DNA of 64,000 bases from Pseudogracilibacillus sp037072025 (GCF_037072025.1 NZ_JAXHDD010000003.1:62001-126000); one strand, 5' to 3'. Counted from the first letter of the stretch, positions 9,164 through 18,494 are shown. Made by a program: numbers and translations. The notes: generated by a model from the letters alone, not told the origin.

Positions 9164-9337
9164 GCACATGTTGTGGTGAAACGGCACATATTAGGCTGCA
9201 ATCGGCACATGTTGCGAAGAAACGGCACATGTCGCGAAGAAACGGCACATATAAGGTTGCAATCGGCACATGTTGCGAAAAAACGGCACATATCAAGTTC
9301 CAATCGGCACATGTCAATCAGAAATGGCGCATGTTCA
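9164..9337 (+). repeat. GGCACAT tandem array 1 (about 9 sites, 20-21 bp period)
   Basis: CGGCACAT recurs every 20 or 21 bases with two alternating spacers: a GTTGCGAAGAAA type and an ATAAGGTTGCAAT type. The array begins 11 bases after the iclR stop and ends about 130 bases before the CoA-transferase start. It is the shortest of three related arrays (the others are at 46.5 and 53.6 kb). Open frames running through it are artefacts of the repeat. Confidence 0.85.
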
Positions 9338-9468
9338 GTTGTAGTTCCACAAATTGTGTTAGATTGGTGCATATTAATATTAATCGTGTAATCAATGATG
9401 GGATGAAATCCTCTCCCATTCATTTTTCTATAAGTTTTAGATCGATCTATTATATGGAGGGAATTAGT

Positions 9469-10677
9469 ATGACAGCTAAGAGTTTTGGTCCGCTAACGGG
9501 GGTAAAAATTCTCGATATTTCAACGATGATTGCGGCACCGTTTGGGGCAACATTGCTCGCGGACTTCGGTGCAGAAGTAATTAAAATTGAACTACCAGGA
9601 AAAGGGGACACACTGCGAACGGTTGGTCCGTGGAAGGGTGAGGAGGCGCTTCGTTGGCCGGGGCTTGCGCGTAATAAAAAGTCGCTCACGCTTGATATCC
9701 GCACAGATGAGGGGAAAAAGATTTTTAAAAAACTTATTACACAATCTGATATATTAATAGAAAACTTCCGTCCAGGTACATTGGAAAAGTGGGGACTGGG
9801 CTACGAGGAATTGAAAAAAGAGAACCCTGAACTTGTGATGGTGCGTGTTTCTGGGTATGGACAAACGGGACCTTATCGTGAAAAAGCAGGTTTTGGTACT
9901 CCGGGAACGGCGTTTAGCGGGCATACGGCAATACAAGGTTACAAAGATCGTCCGCCTGTCAGTCCATCTTACTCGTTGCTTGATTATATTACTGGTGTTT
10001 ATGTGGCGTTCGCGGCAGTGGGCGCACTTTATCACCGTGATACGGGTGAGGAAGGTGAAGGGCAAGTCGTTGAGATGGGTCTCTATGAATCTATTTTCCG
10101 GATGCTCGAGTTTTTAATCGCTGAATATGATCAAAATAAAGTCGTGCGCGAAAGATCGCCGGGACTTTCAGGTCACTCAAGTCCTGCGGGAACATATGAA
10201 ACGAAAGACGGAAAATTTGTTGTACTCGTTTGTAGTACTGATTCCACATTCGACCGCCTTGCAAAAGCGATGGGTCGCGAAGATATGTTAGAAGATGATC
10301 GTTATTATACAAATGCAGTTCGTCTGAAAAATGATGATGAAGTGCAAGAGATTGTCTCCAGTTTTATCAAGCTATACACACAAAAAGATTTAACAGCAAA
10401 ACTCGATGAAGCAGGTGTGCCAGTTAGCCCAATTTATACGATTGAAGATATTTTCAATGATCCACAGTATAAAGCACGGGAAAATATTGTCGAAGTTGAG
10501 CATCCTCGTCTTGGAAAAGTGAAAGTGCCAGGAATTGTGCCGAAGTTTTCTAAAACTCCTGGAGCAATTCGTCACCGAGCACCTGAACTTGGTGAGCATA
10601 ATGACGAGATTTTGGGCGACGCACTCGGACTTTCGGAAGAGGAAATCGCGGGACTAAAAGAACAGGGAGTGATTTAA
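9469..10677 (+). CDS. CoA-transferase family III (CaiB/BaiF) protein
   Basis: About 402 residues. It begins LTGVKILDISTMIAAPFG and continues LADFGAEVIKIE, the standard N terminus of family III CoA-transferases, with NKKSLTLDIRTDEGK, ENFRPGTLEKWGLGYE and RVSGYGQTGPY following. These enzymes move CoA from a donor acyl-CoA to an organic acid. The frame is open upstream into the GGCACAT array, but GGAGGG at 9456-9461 and the family N terminus fix the start at ATG 9469. It abuts the lyase gene (stop 10675-10677, ATG 10678), so the two are translationally linked. It probably activates the acid that the lyase then cleaves. Confidence 0.9.
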   Translation: MTAKSFGPLTGVKILDISTMIAAPFGATLLADFGAEVIKIELPGKGDTLRTVGPWKGEEALRWPGLARNKKSLTLDIRTDEGKKIFKKLITQSDILIENFRPGTLEKWGLGYEELKKENPELVMVRVSGYGQTGPYREKAGFGTPGTAFSGHTAIQGYKDRPPVSPSYSLLDYITGVYVAFAAVGALYHRDTGEEGEGQVVEMGLYESIFRMLEFLIAEYDQNKVVRERSPGLSGHSSPAGTYETKDGKFVVLVCSTDSTFDRLAKAMGREDMLEDDRYYTNAVRLKNDDEVQEIVSSFIKLYTQKDLTAKLDEAGVPVSPIYTIEDIFNDPQYKARENIVEVEHPRLGKVKVPGIVPKFSKTPGAIRHRAPELGEHNDEILGDALGLSEEEIAGLKEQGVI

Positions 10678-11634
10678 ATGGAAAAAAAATTAACCTTACC
10701 AGAGCGGGTAACGATATGTGAAGTGGCACCACGGGATGGTTTTCAGTCGATTAACGAATTTATCCCAACAGAAAATAAGCTAGAAATTATCCGAAAATTA
10801 GCTGCAACTGGAATTACGTCGCTTGAAATTACTTCATTCGTGCATCCTCGTGCAATTCCGCAGTTAAAGGATGCGGAAGAAGTGGTACGTACGGTCATCA
10901 ATGAGCTTGACGGGATCGATGTGCGTGCGCTCGTTCCGAATTTACGAGGAGCAGAGCGGGCATTTGGTGCAGGCGTCAGGAAATTAAAAACAATGCTCTC
11001 GGCGACAGATTCTCATAGCCTGTCGAATGCAAATGCGACTGTTAAGGATTCACAGGAAAAACAGGCGCCTATTTTTGAGTATGTAGCTCGGGAAAATATC
11101 GAGGTAATGGGCTCTATTTCTGTAGCGTTTGGTTGTCCGTTTGAAGGATTGGTGCCAGTTGAACGATTAGTCGAGATCGTCGGTCGCTACGATGCAGCCG
11201 ACGTCCGGGAAATCTCTCTTGCGGATACAACAGGCATGGCACAGCCGAAACAAGTATTTGATACGCTGGAAGTTTTAAAAACAGAATTTCCACATATAAC
11301 CTATTCGATGCATTTTCATAATACACGCGGCATGGCGCTTGCGAACACATTGGCAGCATTGCAACAAGGTGTGACGCTTTATGACAGCTCCATCGCGGGG
11401 CTAGGCGGTTGTCCGTATGCTCCAGGCGCGACTGGAAACGTTTCGACTGAAGATCTAGCACATATGCTTGCCGAAATGGATATTGAAACGGGAACGGATT
11501 TGGAGGCGCTGATTGCAGCGGCAAAAGATGTGCGTGATTTGCTTGGTGTTCCGGGTGATAGTTATATGCTAAAAGCGGGACCATCCTGCCGTTTACATGA
11601 AGAAGCGCCGACCGGCCAAAAGAAAGTAAAATAG
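10678..11634 (+). CDS. HMG-CoA lyase family protein (acyl-CoA C-C lyase)
   Basis: 318 residues of the DRE-TIM HMG-CoA lyase family. It has VAPRDGFQS near residue 17, SATDSHSLSNAN near 106, the metal-binding HFHNTRG near 218, and the flexible catalytic loop GLGGCPYAPGATGNVSTEDL with its cysteine near residue 250. Family members cleave HMG-CoA, or citramalyl-CoA and similar 3-hydroxy-acyl-CoAs, to acetyl-CoA or pyruvate plus a second product. Direct coupling to a CoA-transferase suggests an activate-then-cleave route as known for citramalate or itaconate breakdown. The exact substrate is inference. Confidence 0.88.
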   Translation: MEKKLTLPERVTICEVAPRDGFQSINEFIPTENKLEIIRKLAATGITSLEITSFVHPRAIPQLKDAEEVVRTVINELDGIDVRALVPNLRGAERAFGAGVRKLKTMLSATDSHSLSNANATVKDSQEKQAPIFEYVARENIEVMGSISVAFGCPFEGLVPVERLVEIVGRYDAADVREISLADTTGMAQPKQVFDTLEVLKTEFPHITYSMHFHNTRGMALANTLAALQQGVTLYDSSIAGLGGCPYAPGATGNVSTEDLAHMLAEMDIETGTDLEALIAAAKDVRDLLGVPGDSYMLKAGPSCRLHEEAPTGQKKVK

Positions 11635-11645
11635 AAATCTACATC

Positions 11646-11681
11646 AAAGCTTTTCCCTCAATCCAAGGGGAAGGCTTTTTT
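11646..11681 (+). terminator. rho-independent terminator after the lyase gene
   Basis: Arms AAAGCTTTTCCC and GGGGAAGGCTTTTTT, the second running into a T stretch, 12 bases after the lyase stop. Confidence 0.8.
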
Positions 11682-11784
11682 AATTTCCTACAAAATACAA
11701 TTATTGTAATTCCATCTTCTATGATATAATACACTCTAAATGAAGGCACTTTTAAAACGCTCGGAGATAAAGGGGGGTGAAGTT

Positions 11785-13890
11785 ATGTTGAATGTTTCAC
11801 GCGAGAAAATTCATCCGTTGTTTTCAATATCTATTGATCCGTTAGAAAAAAACTGGGAAGAAAAAATAACACAAAGCAAAGATCCGTTCGTTTTTTTGGA
11901 AAGAAATGGCGAGCTTTATGCGTATGTGTTTATCGGTAATATGAAGGAAGACATCACGCTTGATATGATAACATCCAATGCCAGTTCGCTTGATATGGTT
12001 GGGGTGTTAAAAGATGAAGAGTCCGTTTCCGCTCCTTTTCTTTTTCAAACACTCGGCGATCCAATTGCACTTGTAAAGAACAATGAGGAATACATTGGAT
12101 ACATACGCAGAGAGGATTTGTTAATCGAACTGCTTCGGGAAGAGGACAATCATACGAATTTGTTGAAAATCATGCTTGCCTCAATTCCGATGGGGATATT
12201 TATCGTCAATACGGAAAGAAAAATTATCAACTGTAATGAAGCGGGCATACGAATGATAAAGTCAACGTATGACGACGTAATGTTTATAGATGCTGAAAAA
12301 ATTTTTGATCCAGAAAAAATCGAGAAGACATTTGCGACATCGAAAGCAATGCTTAACCAGATACATGTAACAGATGATTTGGGAGTTTTATTTGATTATA
12401 ACCCCATTGTGGATGCGAACGGTCAGTTGGAAGGGCTTATGATCATTGTTCAGGATTTGCCAAAAGTGGAAGAAATGGCGATGGAAATTCAATATGTAAA
12501 AGATTTAAATGCTGATTTGAATGCAATTTTAACTTCGATGTACGATGAATTATTAGTTGTTGATCAAGAAGGGATTATTCTGCGTTATAGTGATAATTTT
12601 ATTTCAGACTTTGCAGGGACAAATGTAAAAGAACTTATTGGAAAAAGTATTTTTGATCTGGAGAGCAATAGTGATATAGGTGCATCGGTAGCCGATCTTG
12701 TTATAAAAAGGGAAAAGAAAGCCTCGATTGTCCAAGAACGAAATGGAAAAAATGTAATGGCGATTGGAAATCCTGTTTTTAATGAAAAGGGTGAGTTGTA
12801 TCGGGTCGTCATTGCAACGAGAGATATTACCGAAACTACTAAACTGAAAAATGAACTCGATGCAACGAAAAGACTAACCAAAGAATACGAGAAACAGATA
12901 GAAAATTTAAAGCGCAAAGAAAAGTTTGGAAAAAAGATTATTTATAGCAGTTTAAAAATGGAACGGATCATGATGAAAATCGAAAAATTGGCAGAGTTTC
13001 ATTCGACTGTTATGATTTTGGGCGAGTCGGGAGTAGGGAAAGATTTAATTGCAGAAGTTATTCATCAGCACGGAAAAAGGGCAGATAAGCCATTTTTAGC
13101 ACTAAACTGTGGTGCAATTCCAGAAGAGTTGTTGGAAAGTGAGCTTTTCGGATATGTAAAAGGTGCGTTTACCGGCGCAGATAATGAAGGAAAAGTTGGA
13201 TATTTTGAGCAAGCACATCAAGGCGTTTTGTTTTTAGATGAAATTAGCGAATTGCCACAACGTCTGCAAGTAAAATTATTACGTGTCCTTCAGGAAAAAG
13301 AAATTACACGTGTCGGGAGTACACAAACGATTCCAATCGACGTGCAAATTATCACTGCGACAAATAAAGATTTAAAAGAACTTGTAAAAACAGGACAATT
13401 CAGAGAAGATTTATTTTACCGGATCAATGTTATCCCAATAACAATTCCACCGTTACGTGAAAGGTCTGAAGATATTCCACTGTTGGCTTACCATTTTATT
13501 GAGCGTTTAAATGAACAATATGAAAAAAATTATCATCTTTCCCCAGAGGCGTTAAGTTTATTAGAAGCATATGCTTGGCCAGGAAATGTTAGGGAGTTAC
13601 AAAACTTAATGGAGCGTCTCGTTGTTTTTGCAGATGAGGACGTGATTACAGCTGACTTTATCAGTCCGTTTATGCATTTTGGTCAAGCAAGGCAATCGAA
13701 GCCTGTCATTACAGAAGTTTTGCCATTACATGAAGCGAAAGAATGGATTGAAGAACAGTTGATTACATTAGCGATGGAAAAATATAAAACGACAACAGAA
13801 GCAGCGAAAGCCTTACAAATCAATCAATCGACGGTAAGTAGGAAGTATAAACGAATCATGGAAAAGAAAGAGATTTTAGAAGTGACATAG
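11785..13890 (+). CDS. sigma-54-dependent enhancer-binding regulator with PAS sensors
   Basis: 701 residues from ATG 11785, which has a strong AGGGGGGTGA ribosome site; the frame is open from 11740. Order: an N-terminal sensor of about 130 residues, possibly a CBS-like pair; a PAS domain (LLKIMLASIPMGIFIVN onward); a second PAS (LNAILTSMYDELLVVD onward); then an AAA+ domain with Walker A GESGVGKD near residue 413, the sigma-54 contact motif GAFTGA near 460, Walker B LFLDEI and the R-finger region. A Fis-type HTH ends the protein (AAKALQINQSTVSRKYKR). All activator motifs are present, so it should open sigma-54 promoters. Two such promoters are at 14627 and 27742, both for putrescine-type genes. 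Confidence 0.93.
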   Translation: MLNVSREKIHPLFSISIDPLEKNWEEKITQSKDPFVFLERNGELYAYVFIGNMKEDITLDMITSNASSLDMVGVLKDEESVSAPFLFQTLGDPIALVKNNEEYIGYIRREDLLIELLREEDNHTNLLKIMLASIPMGIFIVNTERKIINCNEAGIRMIKSTYDDVMFIDAEKIFDPEKIEKTFATSKAMLNQIHVTDDLGVLFDYNPIVDANGQLEGLMIIVQDLPKVEEMAMEIQYVKDLNADLNAILTSMYDELLVVDQEGIILRYSDNFISDFAGTNVKELIGKSIFDLESNSDIGASVADLVIKREKKASIVQERNGKNVMAIGNPVFNEKGELYRVVIATRDITETTKLKNELDATKRLTKEYEKQIENLKRKEKFGKKIIYSSLKMERIMMKIEKLAEFHSTVMILGESGVGKDLIAEVIHQHGKRADKPFLALNCGAIPEELLESELFGYVKGAFTGADNEGKVGYFEQAHQGVLFLDEISELPQRLQVKLLRVLQEKEITRVGSTQTIPIDVQIITATNKDLKELVKTGQFREDLFYRINVIPITIPPLRERSEDIPLLAYHFIERLNEQYEKNYHLSPEALSLLEAYAWPGNVRELQNLMERLVVFADEDVITADFISPFMHFGQARQSKPVITEVLPLHEAKEWIEEQLITLAMEKYKTTTEAAKALQINQSTVSRKYKRIMEKKEILEVT

Positions 13891-13929
13891 GCTTTATGCA
13901 GGACCCTTGTCGAAATTTGTTATTTTTAA

Positions 13930-14440
13930 TCTAGGTAGTTGATAAACTGCCGCGTATGCGCTAAGTTGATTTCCGCTCCGGGCAGTCGCTTTCCGTGGGC
14001 ACGGCTTCAGCCTCCTTGCCCCGACAAGGGGTATGCCGACGTTGTCCGCAAAGGACGCTTTTAGTCGGCCATCATTAAACCACCGCTGCGGGGTTTTCAG
14101 ACACGTGGGACTGCAGCTGCCTTCGTCCCATTGAAGAGCATTTGCTTTTCCAGCAGGAGTCGACTGCCCTCCGCTCCAATCAACCATCACGAATGGCATT
14201 GTATGGCTTCATCAAGCAATAAACAGTCGTGAATAGTTGCAATTCACCATCCCAGCGAAGGAAATACACGGAGACTCCTGCGGGAGGAAAGGCATCGGTG
14301 AGACCCTGCCCCGGCAAGGGGTATGCAGACGTTGCCCGTAAAGGGCGGTTTTAGTCTGCCCTCCTTAATATACTCGAGGAGGCTCAACAACCGCCCGCGG
14401 AAAGCGTAGTGTATTTCCGTAGCGGTAAGATAATTACCAT
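13930..14440 (+). repeat. Bacillales-type GC-rich dispersed repeat (two related parts)
   Basis: A GC-rich block in an AT-rich genome. It contains CGGGCAGTCGCTTTCCGTGG, the twice-repeated GACAAGGGGTATGC/GGCAAGGGGTATGC, AGACTCCTGCGGGAGG, and CCGCCCGCGGAAAGCG near 14390. These strings are typical of intergenic repeats scattered through Bacillus relatives (recalled from such genomes). The open frame on its minus strand (13894-14199) is not a gene. It fills most of the space between the sigma-54 regulator and the upstream site of its likely target. Confidence 0.7.
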
Positions 14441-14482
14441 TCCAAGATACGCAGAAAGCAACAAACTTTTTAGAAAACAGAC

Positions 14483-14509
14483 TTATGCAAAATGGAATAC
14501 ATTATGCAA
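14483..14509 (+). promoter_or_regulatory. candidate upstream activator site 1 for the sigma-54 regulator
   Basis: TTATGCAAAATGGAATA is followed by CATTATGCAA, giving two TTATGCAA half-sites. About 145 bp upstream of the -24 element at 14628, the usual place for an enhancer-binding-protein site. A near copy lies at 27266-27291, upstream of the other sigma-54 promoter. Confidence 0.6.
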
Positions 14510-14626
14510 CCTGTCATAAAAATGTCTTACTGAATAATATTTGAAATTCAATTATTTTAAAATGAAAACATAGCCACGACAGCGATTTCTATACTACCAA
14601 GTATAATAATCACTGTTTTTTTCATA

Positions 14627-14643
14627 TTGGCATATAAATTGCA
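14627..14643 (+). promoter_or_regulatory. sigma-54 (-24/-12) promoter for the aminotransferase operon
   Basis: TTGGCAT, then ATAAA, then TTGCA: an exact GG(-24)/GC(-12) pair with the right spacing (consensus TGGCAC-N5-TTGCA). It ends 49 bases before ATG 14693. The sigma-54 regulator is the nearest upstream gene. Confidence 0.8.
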
Positions 14644-14692
14644 ATAAAATATTAGTAACAACTATATGATGAATAGGCAGGAGGAGATATGC

Positions 14693-16072
14693 ATGAAAGA
14701 ACAGACGATGACAGATTCGAAAATAAAAGAATTAATTGAACTAGATAAAAAACATTTTATTCACCCAGCTTCCAATCCGAAAGAAGTTTCAACACAAGGA
14801 CCAGGCGTCATTTTCTCTGAAGGAAAGGGTGTTTACGCTACTAATTTAATTGATGGAAAAGAATACATGGATGGTATGTCGATGCTTTGGAATGTGAATG
14901 TTGGGCATGGTCAGCAGGAACTCGTTGATGCTGGTAAAGAGCAAATGGAAAAAATTGCGTACAGTTCTGCCTTCAAAGGTTTTTCAAATGAACCGGCGAT
15001 TCGACTTGCTGCAAAATTAGCGGAGCTTGCTCCAGGCGATTTAAATGCTGTATTTTTTACCTCAGGAGGGTCTGAGTCGAATGATACGGCAATTAAATTA
15101 TCGAGATTTTATTGGGGGCTAAAAGGAAAACCGAAGAAGCGAAACTTTATCGCTTTAGGTAGTGCATATCACGGGGTAACATTAGCGGCGCAAACGGCTA
15201 CAGGGATTCCAGCGTTCCATGAATTTGCGGGTTCATTTATTGACGGAGTGTTCCACGCGCTTCCACATCAATTAGAATGTGAATTAGGAGATAAGGAACA
15301 TCCGAATTATGCGGAATCCATTCGTGGGATTATTGAGCGTGAAGGCGACGACACGATTGCGGGAATTATTCTTGAGCCAGTGCAAGGCGCCGGAGGAGTG
15401 AATATTCCCCCAGAAGGATATATGCAAGCCGTTCGAAAAATTTGCGATGAATATGACATCTTAATGATGGCGGATGAAGTTATTTGCGGATTTGCCCGAA
15501 CGGGAAAAATGTTTGGTGTTGAAAATTGGGATATTGTACCGGATATGATGTCGATTGCCAAAGGGATAACAAGTGGGTACGCCCAGCTCGGCGGCGTAAT
15601 GGTAAACGATGAGATCAAGGCTACGATTGATGGCTATGAAGCGGTAATGGCACATGGTTTTACATATAGTGCACATGCAACAGCTTGTGCGGTTGGACTG
15701 AAGAACATTGAATTAATGGAACGTGAAAAAATGCTAGAAAATGTACAACAGATGGAATTGGAACTAAAAAAGGGGCTTGACTTTTTAGCGGAAAGGCATC
15801 CGGTTGTGACGAACACACGCTGTATCGGTTTACTCGCTGCTTTTGAGCTGTATGAAGATCCGGCGACCGGAACAATGTTTGGAGAAAATGTATTTCCAGC
15901 GAATAGAGTAGTTGATGAATGTTTTGACAGACAACTGATTTTAAGAGCGCTCGGTGCCCATAATCACATTGTCGCAATCGCACCACCTCTGATTATTACG
16001 AAAGAAGAAGTGGAAGAGATGATTGACATAATCGATCAAGCGTTAACTGCTTTTGAAAAAAGTCTTGCCTAA
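14693..16072 (+). CDS. class III PLP aminotransferase (omega-amino acid / putrescine type)
   Basis: About 459 residues. It has the class III layout: FFTSGGSESNDTAIKL near residue 121 (phosphate binding), SAYHGVTLAAQTATG near 157, LEPVQGAGG near 227, MMADEVICGFARTGK near 258 and the PLP lysine in SIAKGITSGYAQLGG near 290. Such enzymes move the omega-amino group of GABA, putrescine or beta-alanine to pyruvate or 2-oxoglutarate. The frame is open from 14666, but AGGAGGAG before ATG 14693 decides the start. It follows a sigma-54 promoter and precedes a succinate-semialdehyde-type dehydrogenase, giving the GABA-to-succinate sequence. Confidence 0.9.
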   Translation: MKEQTMTDSKIKELIELDKKHFIHPASNPKEVSTQGPGVIFSEGKGVYATNLIDGKEYMDGMSMLWNVNVGHGQQELVDAGKEQMEKIAYSSAFKGFSNEPAIRLAAKLAELAPGDLNAVFFTSGGSESNDTAIKLSRFYWGLKGKPKKRNFIALGSAYHGVTLAAQTATGIPAFHEFAGSFIDGVFHALPHQLECELGDKEHPNYAESIRGIIEREGDDTIAGIILEPVQGAGGVNIPPEGYMQAVRKICDEYDILMMADEVICGFARTGKMFGVENWDIVPDMMSIAKGITSGYAQLGGVMVNDEIKATIDGYEAVMAHGFTYSAHATACAVGLKNIELMEREKMLENVQQMELELKKGLDFLAERHPVVTNTRCIGLLAAFELYEDPATGTMFGENVFPANRVVDECFDRQLILRALGAHNHIVAIAPPLIITKEEVEEMIDIIDQALTAFEKSLA

Positions 16073-16111
16073 ATAACGAAAGCGTTTTATTAGAGAGAAG
16101 GAGGATTACCA

Positions 16112-17533
16112 ATGCTATATATTAATGGGGAATGGATTACAGATGGTAACAAAATGGACGTTATCAATCCAGCTACCGGAAAAGTGATTGATTCGGTAAC
16201 GATAGGTGGTAGGGAGGAAACGAAGGAAGCAATTACTCATGCGACAGAGGCTTTTAAAACGTGGAAAAACATACCTGGGGCGAAAAGAGGTCGTTATTTA
16301 GCTACTGTTGTTAAGTTGATGCGGGAAAAGCGAGAAATTTTAGCTGAAACGATTACGAGGGAAAACGGGAAACCATTTTCTGATGCACGTGGTGAAGTAA
16401 GGAGCGCGATTGATTATTTGGAATGGTATGCGGAGGAGGCGAAACGATTATACGGGGATACACTTCCTGCCTCACAAGTCGACAAACATCTCATGGTGCT
16501 AAGGGAACCGATCGGGGTTAGTGCAGCGATTACGCCATGGAACTTTCCACTGTCGATGATTACGAGAAAAATAGCTCCAGCACTTGCTGCCGGATGTACC
16601 GTTGTGTTAAAACCTGCTTCACAAACTCCTTTATCCGCAATTAAAGTGTTTGAATGTTTTCATGAGGCGGGGATTCCTAAAGGGGTTGTGAATCTCGTCA
16701 TTGGGCCAGCAGAAGAAATCGGCAAAGAAATGACGAGTAATCCGGACGTTCGAAAACTTACGTTTACCGGCTCAACCGCTATTGGTAAAAAATTGATGCG
16801 TGATGCCGCCGATACGGTCAAAAAAGTATCGATGGAACTTGGTGGGCATGCACCATTTATTGTATTTGAAGATGCGGATATTGATGAAGCGGTAACAGGA
16901 GTCCTGTTAACAAAATTTAAAAACAGTGGGCAAACATGTATCAGTACTAATCGAATATATGTGGCTGAAAGTATTGTTGAAGAATTTGGTAAAAGGTTAG
17001 CACAGAAAACGGCTGAATTAAGAATTGGCAATGGTATGGAAGATGGAGTAGATGTCGGGCCGGTCATTAATAAAGGTGCAATGGAAAAAATTGCAGCGCA
17101 AGTAGAAGACGCTGTGAAAAATAATGGAAAAATTCTTCAAGGCGGAAATATACATAAGCCGGAAGAAGGGAGCGGATATTTTTATGAACCAACCGTCATC
17201 CAATATGCAACAGAGGAAATGCAAATTGCAACAGAGGAAACATTTGGACCAGTCGCACCGATTTTCCCATTTAGTTCCGAAGAAGAAGTGATAGAAAAGG
17301 CAAACCATAAACAGTACGGACTTGCTGCTTATTGTTATACAAAAGATATGGGGTGCGGGTTGCGGATGATGAAAGCATTAGAATACGGAATCGTCGGAAT
17401 TAATGATCCGGCACCAATAGTCATTCAAGCACCGTTTGGTGGAGTGAAAGAAAGTGGAATTGGAAAAGAAGGCGGGAAGTATGGCCTTGAAGAATATATG
17501 GAGGAAAAATTTGTTTCAATTGGAATGAAGTAA
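16112..17533 (+). CDS. gabD: NAD(P)-dependent aldehyde dehydrogenase, succinate-semialdehyde dehydrogenase type
   Basis: 473 residues of the ALDH superfamily. It has ITPWNFPLSMITRKIAPALA near residue 140, LKPASQTPLSA near 166, the FTGSTAIGKKLM coenzyme loop near 218, the general base in MELGG (Glu 242) and the catalytic Cys 276 in NSGQTCISTNR, the SSADH-like form. Length is normal. It lies 39 bp after the aminotransferase with a GGAGG ribosome site. It would oxidise succinate semialdehyde to succinate, and perhaps 4-(acyl)aminobutanal. Confidence 0.88.
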   Translation: MLYINGEWITDGNKMDVINPATGKVIDSVTIGGREETKEAITHATEAFKTWKNIPGAKRGRYLATVVKLMREKREILAETITRENGKPFSDARGEVRSAIDYLEWYAEEAKRLYGDTLPASQVDKHLMVLREPIGVSAAITPWNFPLSMITRKIAPALAAGCTVVLKPASQTPLSAIKVFECFHEAGIPKGVVNLVIGPAEEIGKEMTSNPDVRKLTFTGSTAIGKKLMRDAADTVKKVSMELGGHAPFIVFEDADIDEAVTGVLLTKFKNSGQTCISTNRIYVAESIVEEFGKRLAQKTAELRIGNGMEDGVDVGPVINKGAMEKIAAQVEDAVKNNGKILQGGNIHKPEEGSGYFYEPTVIQYATEEMQIATEETFGPVAPIFPFSSEEEVIEKANHKQYGLAAYCYTKDMGCGLRMMKALEYGIVGINDPAPIVIQAPFGGVKESGIGKEGGKYGLEEYMEEKFVSIGMK

Positions 17534-17594
17534 TAATTGGGCTGTTTTTCTATGACAGCTCTTTTAGTTTCATGCAGAGAAAGGGGGATCTAGC

Positions 17595-18245
17595 ATGTCA
17601 TCTTTAGACATAAACAAAACCGAAAAAGAAGGGCTCGTTCGACAAATCAAACATGAGGATTTGAAAGAAGTCGCAGCATTGTCTTACCGCTGTTTTGGAT
17701 CAGGAATGTCATTGAATCATGAACAGATAGAAAGTCAGGTAAACATATTCCCGCGCGGCCAAGTATGTATCGAATATGATGGAAAAATTGTCGGCTGTGC
17801 ATTAAGTTTAATCATAAATTACGATGATTACGGTGAAGACCATACATACGATGAAATTTCGGGAGATGGCTATATTCATAATCATAATCCAAACGGCGCC
17901 AATTTGTATGGAATTGAAGTTGGAGTAGATCCCAATTACCGAAAGATGAACTTCGGCAAAAAGCTATATGAGGAACGAAGACGAATCTGTAAAGAACATA
18001 ATTTAAAAAGCATTATCATCGGTGGTCGGATGCCGAATTACCATCAGTATGCGACACAGATGAGTGCAGAAGACTATGCCAATGCAGTAATGAGAGATGA
18101 AATTTTTGACCCAGTACTAACCTTTCAAAAACAAAACGGTTTCTCGTTAAAAAATGTAATCCCAAATTATTTACCTGATGACGAAGAATCGCTATATTAT
18201 GCCGCTTGTTTGGAATGGGTGAATAGCGATTACGTGGTGAAGTAA
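17595..18245 (+). CDS. GNAT family N-acetyltransferase (YhcX-like acetyltransferase part)
   Basis: 216 residues. GNAT fold with the acetyl-CoA pyrophosphate loop region VDPNYRKMNFGKKLYEERR near residue 113, then IIIGGRMPNYHQYA and a C-terminal NGFSLKNVIPNYLPDDEES. It resembles the N-terminal acetyltransferase half of B. subtilis YhcX (GNAT plus nitrilase) but has no nitrilase half. It is paralogous to 26588-27250, with the same length and motif order. Third gene after the sigma-54 promoter, 61 bp from the dehydrogenase, so it probably acylates an amine in this pathway. The acceptor is not known. Confidence 0.82.
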   Translation: MSSLDINKTEKEGLVRQIKHEDLKEVAALSYRCFGSGMSLNHEQIESQVNIFPRGQVCIEYDGKIVGCALSLIINYDDYGEDHTYDEISGDGYIHNHNPNGANLYGIEVGVDPNYRKMNFGKKLYEERRRICKEHNLKSIIIGGRMPNYHQYATQMSAEDYANAVMRDEIFDPVLTFQKQNGFSLKNVIPNYLPDDEESLYYAACLEWVNSDYVVK

Positions 18246-18475
18246 CAGTACGCCACGTGTTTTCGGGTGTTATATTAACCTAAGTTCCCGGAATTTATAA
18301 CGAGTTCAATTTGAAAATGCTGTAATATCAAGGTCTCGTCGTAAATTTGTTCATGAATCCATCGTTATACTTTAAACATTTGTAATGATGGAACTATCCA
18401 GTATTTACGCGGGGGTTCGAAGTTTCTCGTTACACAATCCGGGAATCCAGGATATTAAGGGAAAATTGTCAACTG

Positions 18476-18494
18476 TTACATTGACAAAATGTAA
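18476..18494. promoter_or_regulatory. perfect palindrome upstream of the potA operon
   Basis: Arms TTACATT and AATGTAA around GACAA. It lies in the 563-bp gap between the GNAT gene and potA, just before a dispersed repeat. It could be an operator; no T run supports a terminator. The rest of this gap, apart from the repeat at 18514-18664, holds nothing else I recognise. Confidence 0.4.

Noticed and set aside
9229..9468. N-terminal extension of the CoA-transferase through the GGCACAT array
   Set aside because: The open frame upstream of 9469 is repeat sequence. A good ribosome site and the family N terminus place the start at 9469.
13894..14199. 101-residue ORF on the minus strand
   Set aside because: It lies wholly in a GC-rich dispersed repeat and has no protein-like pattern.
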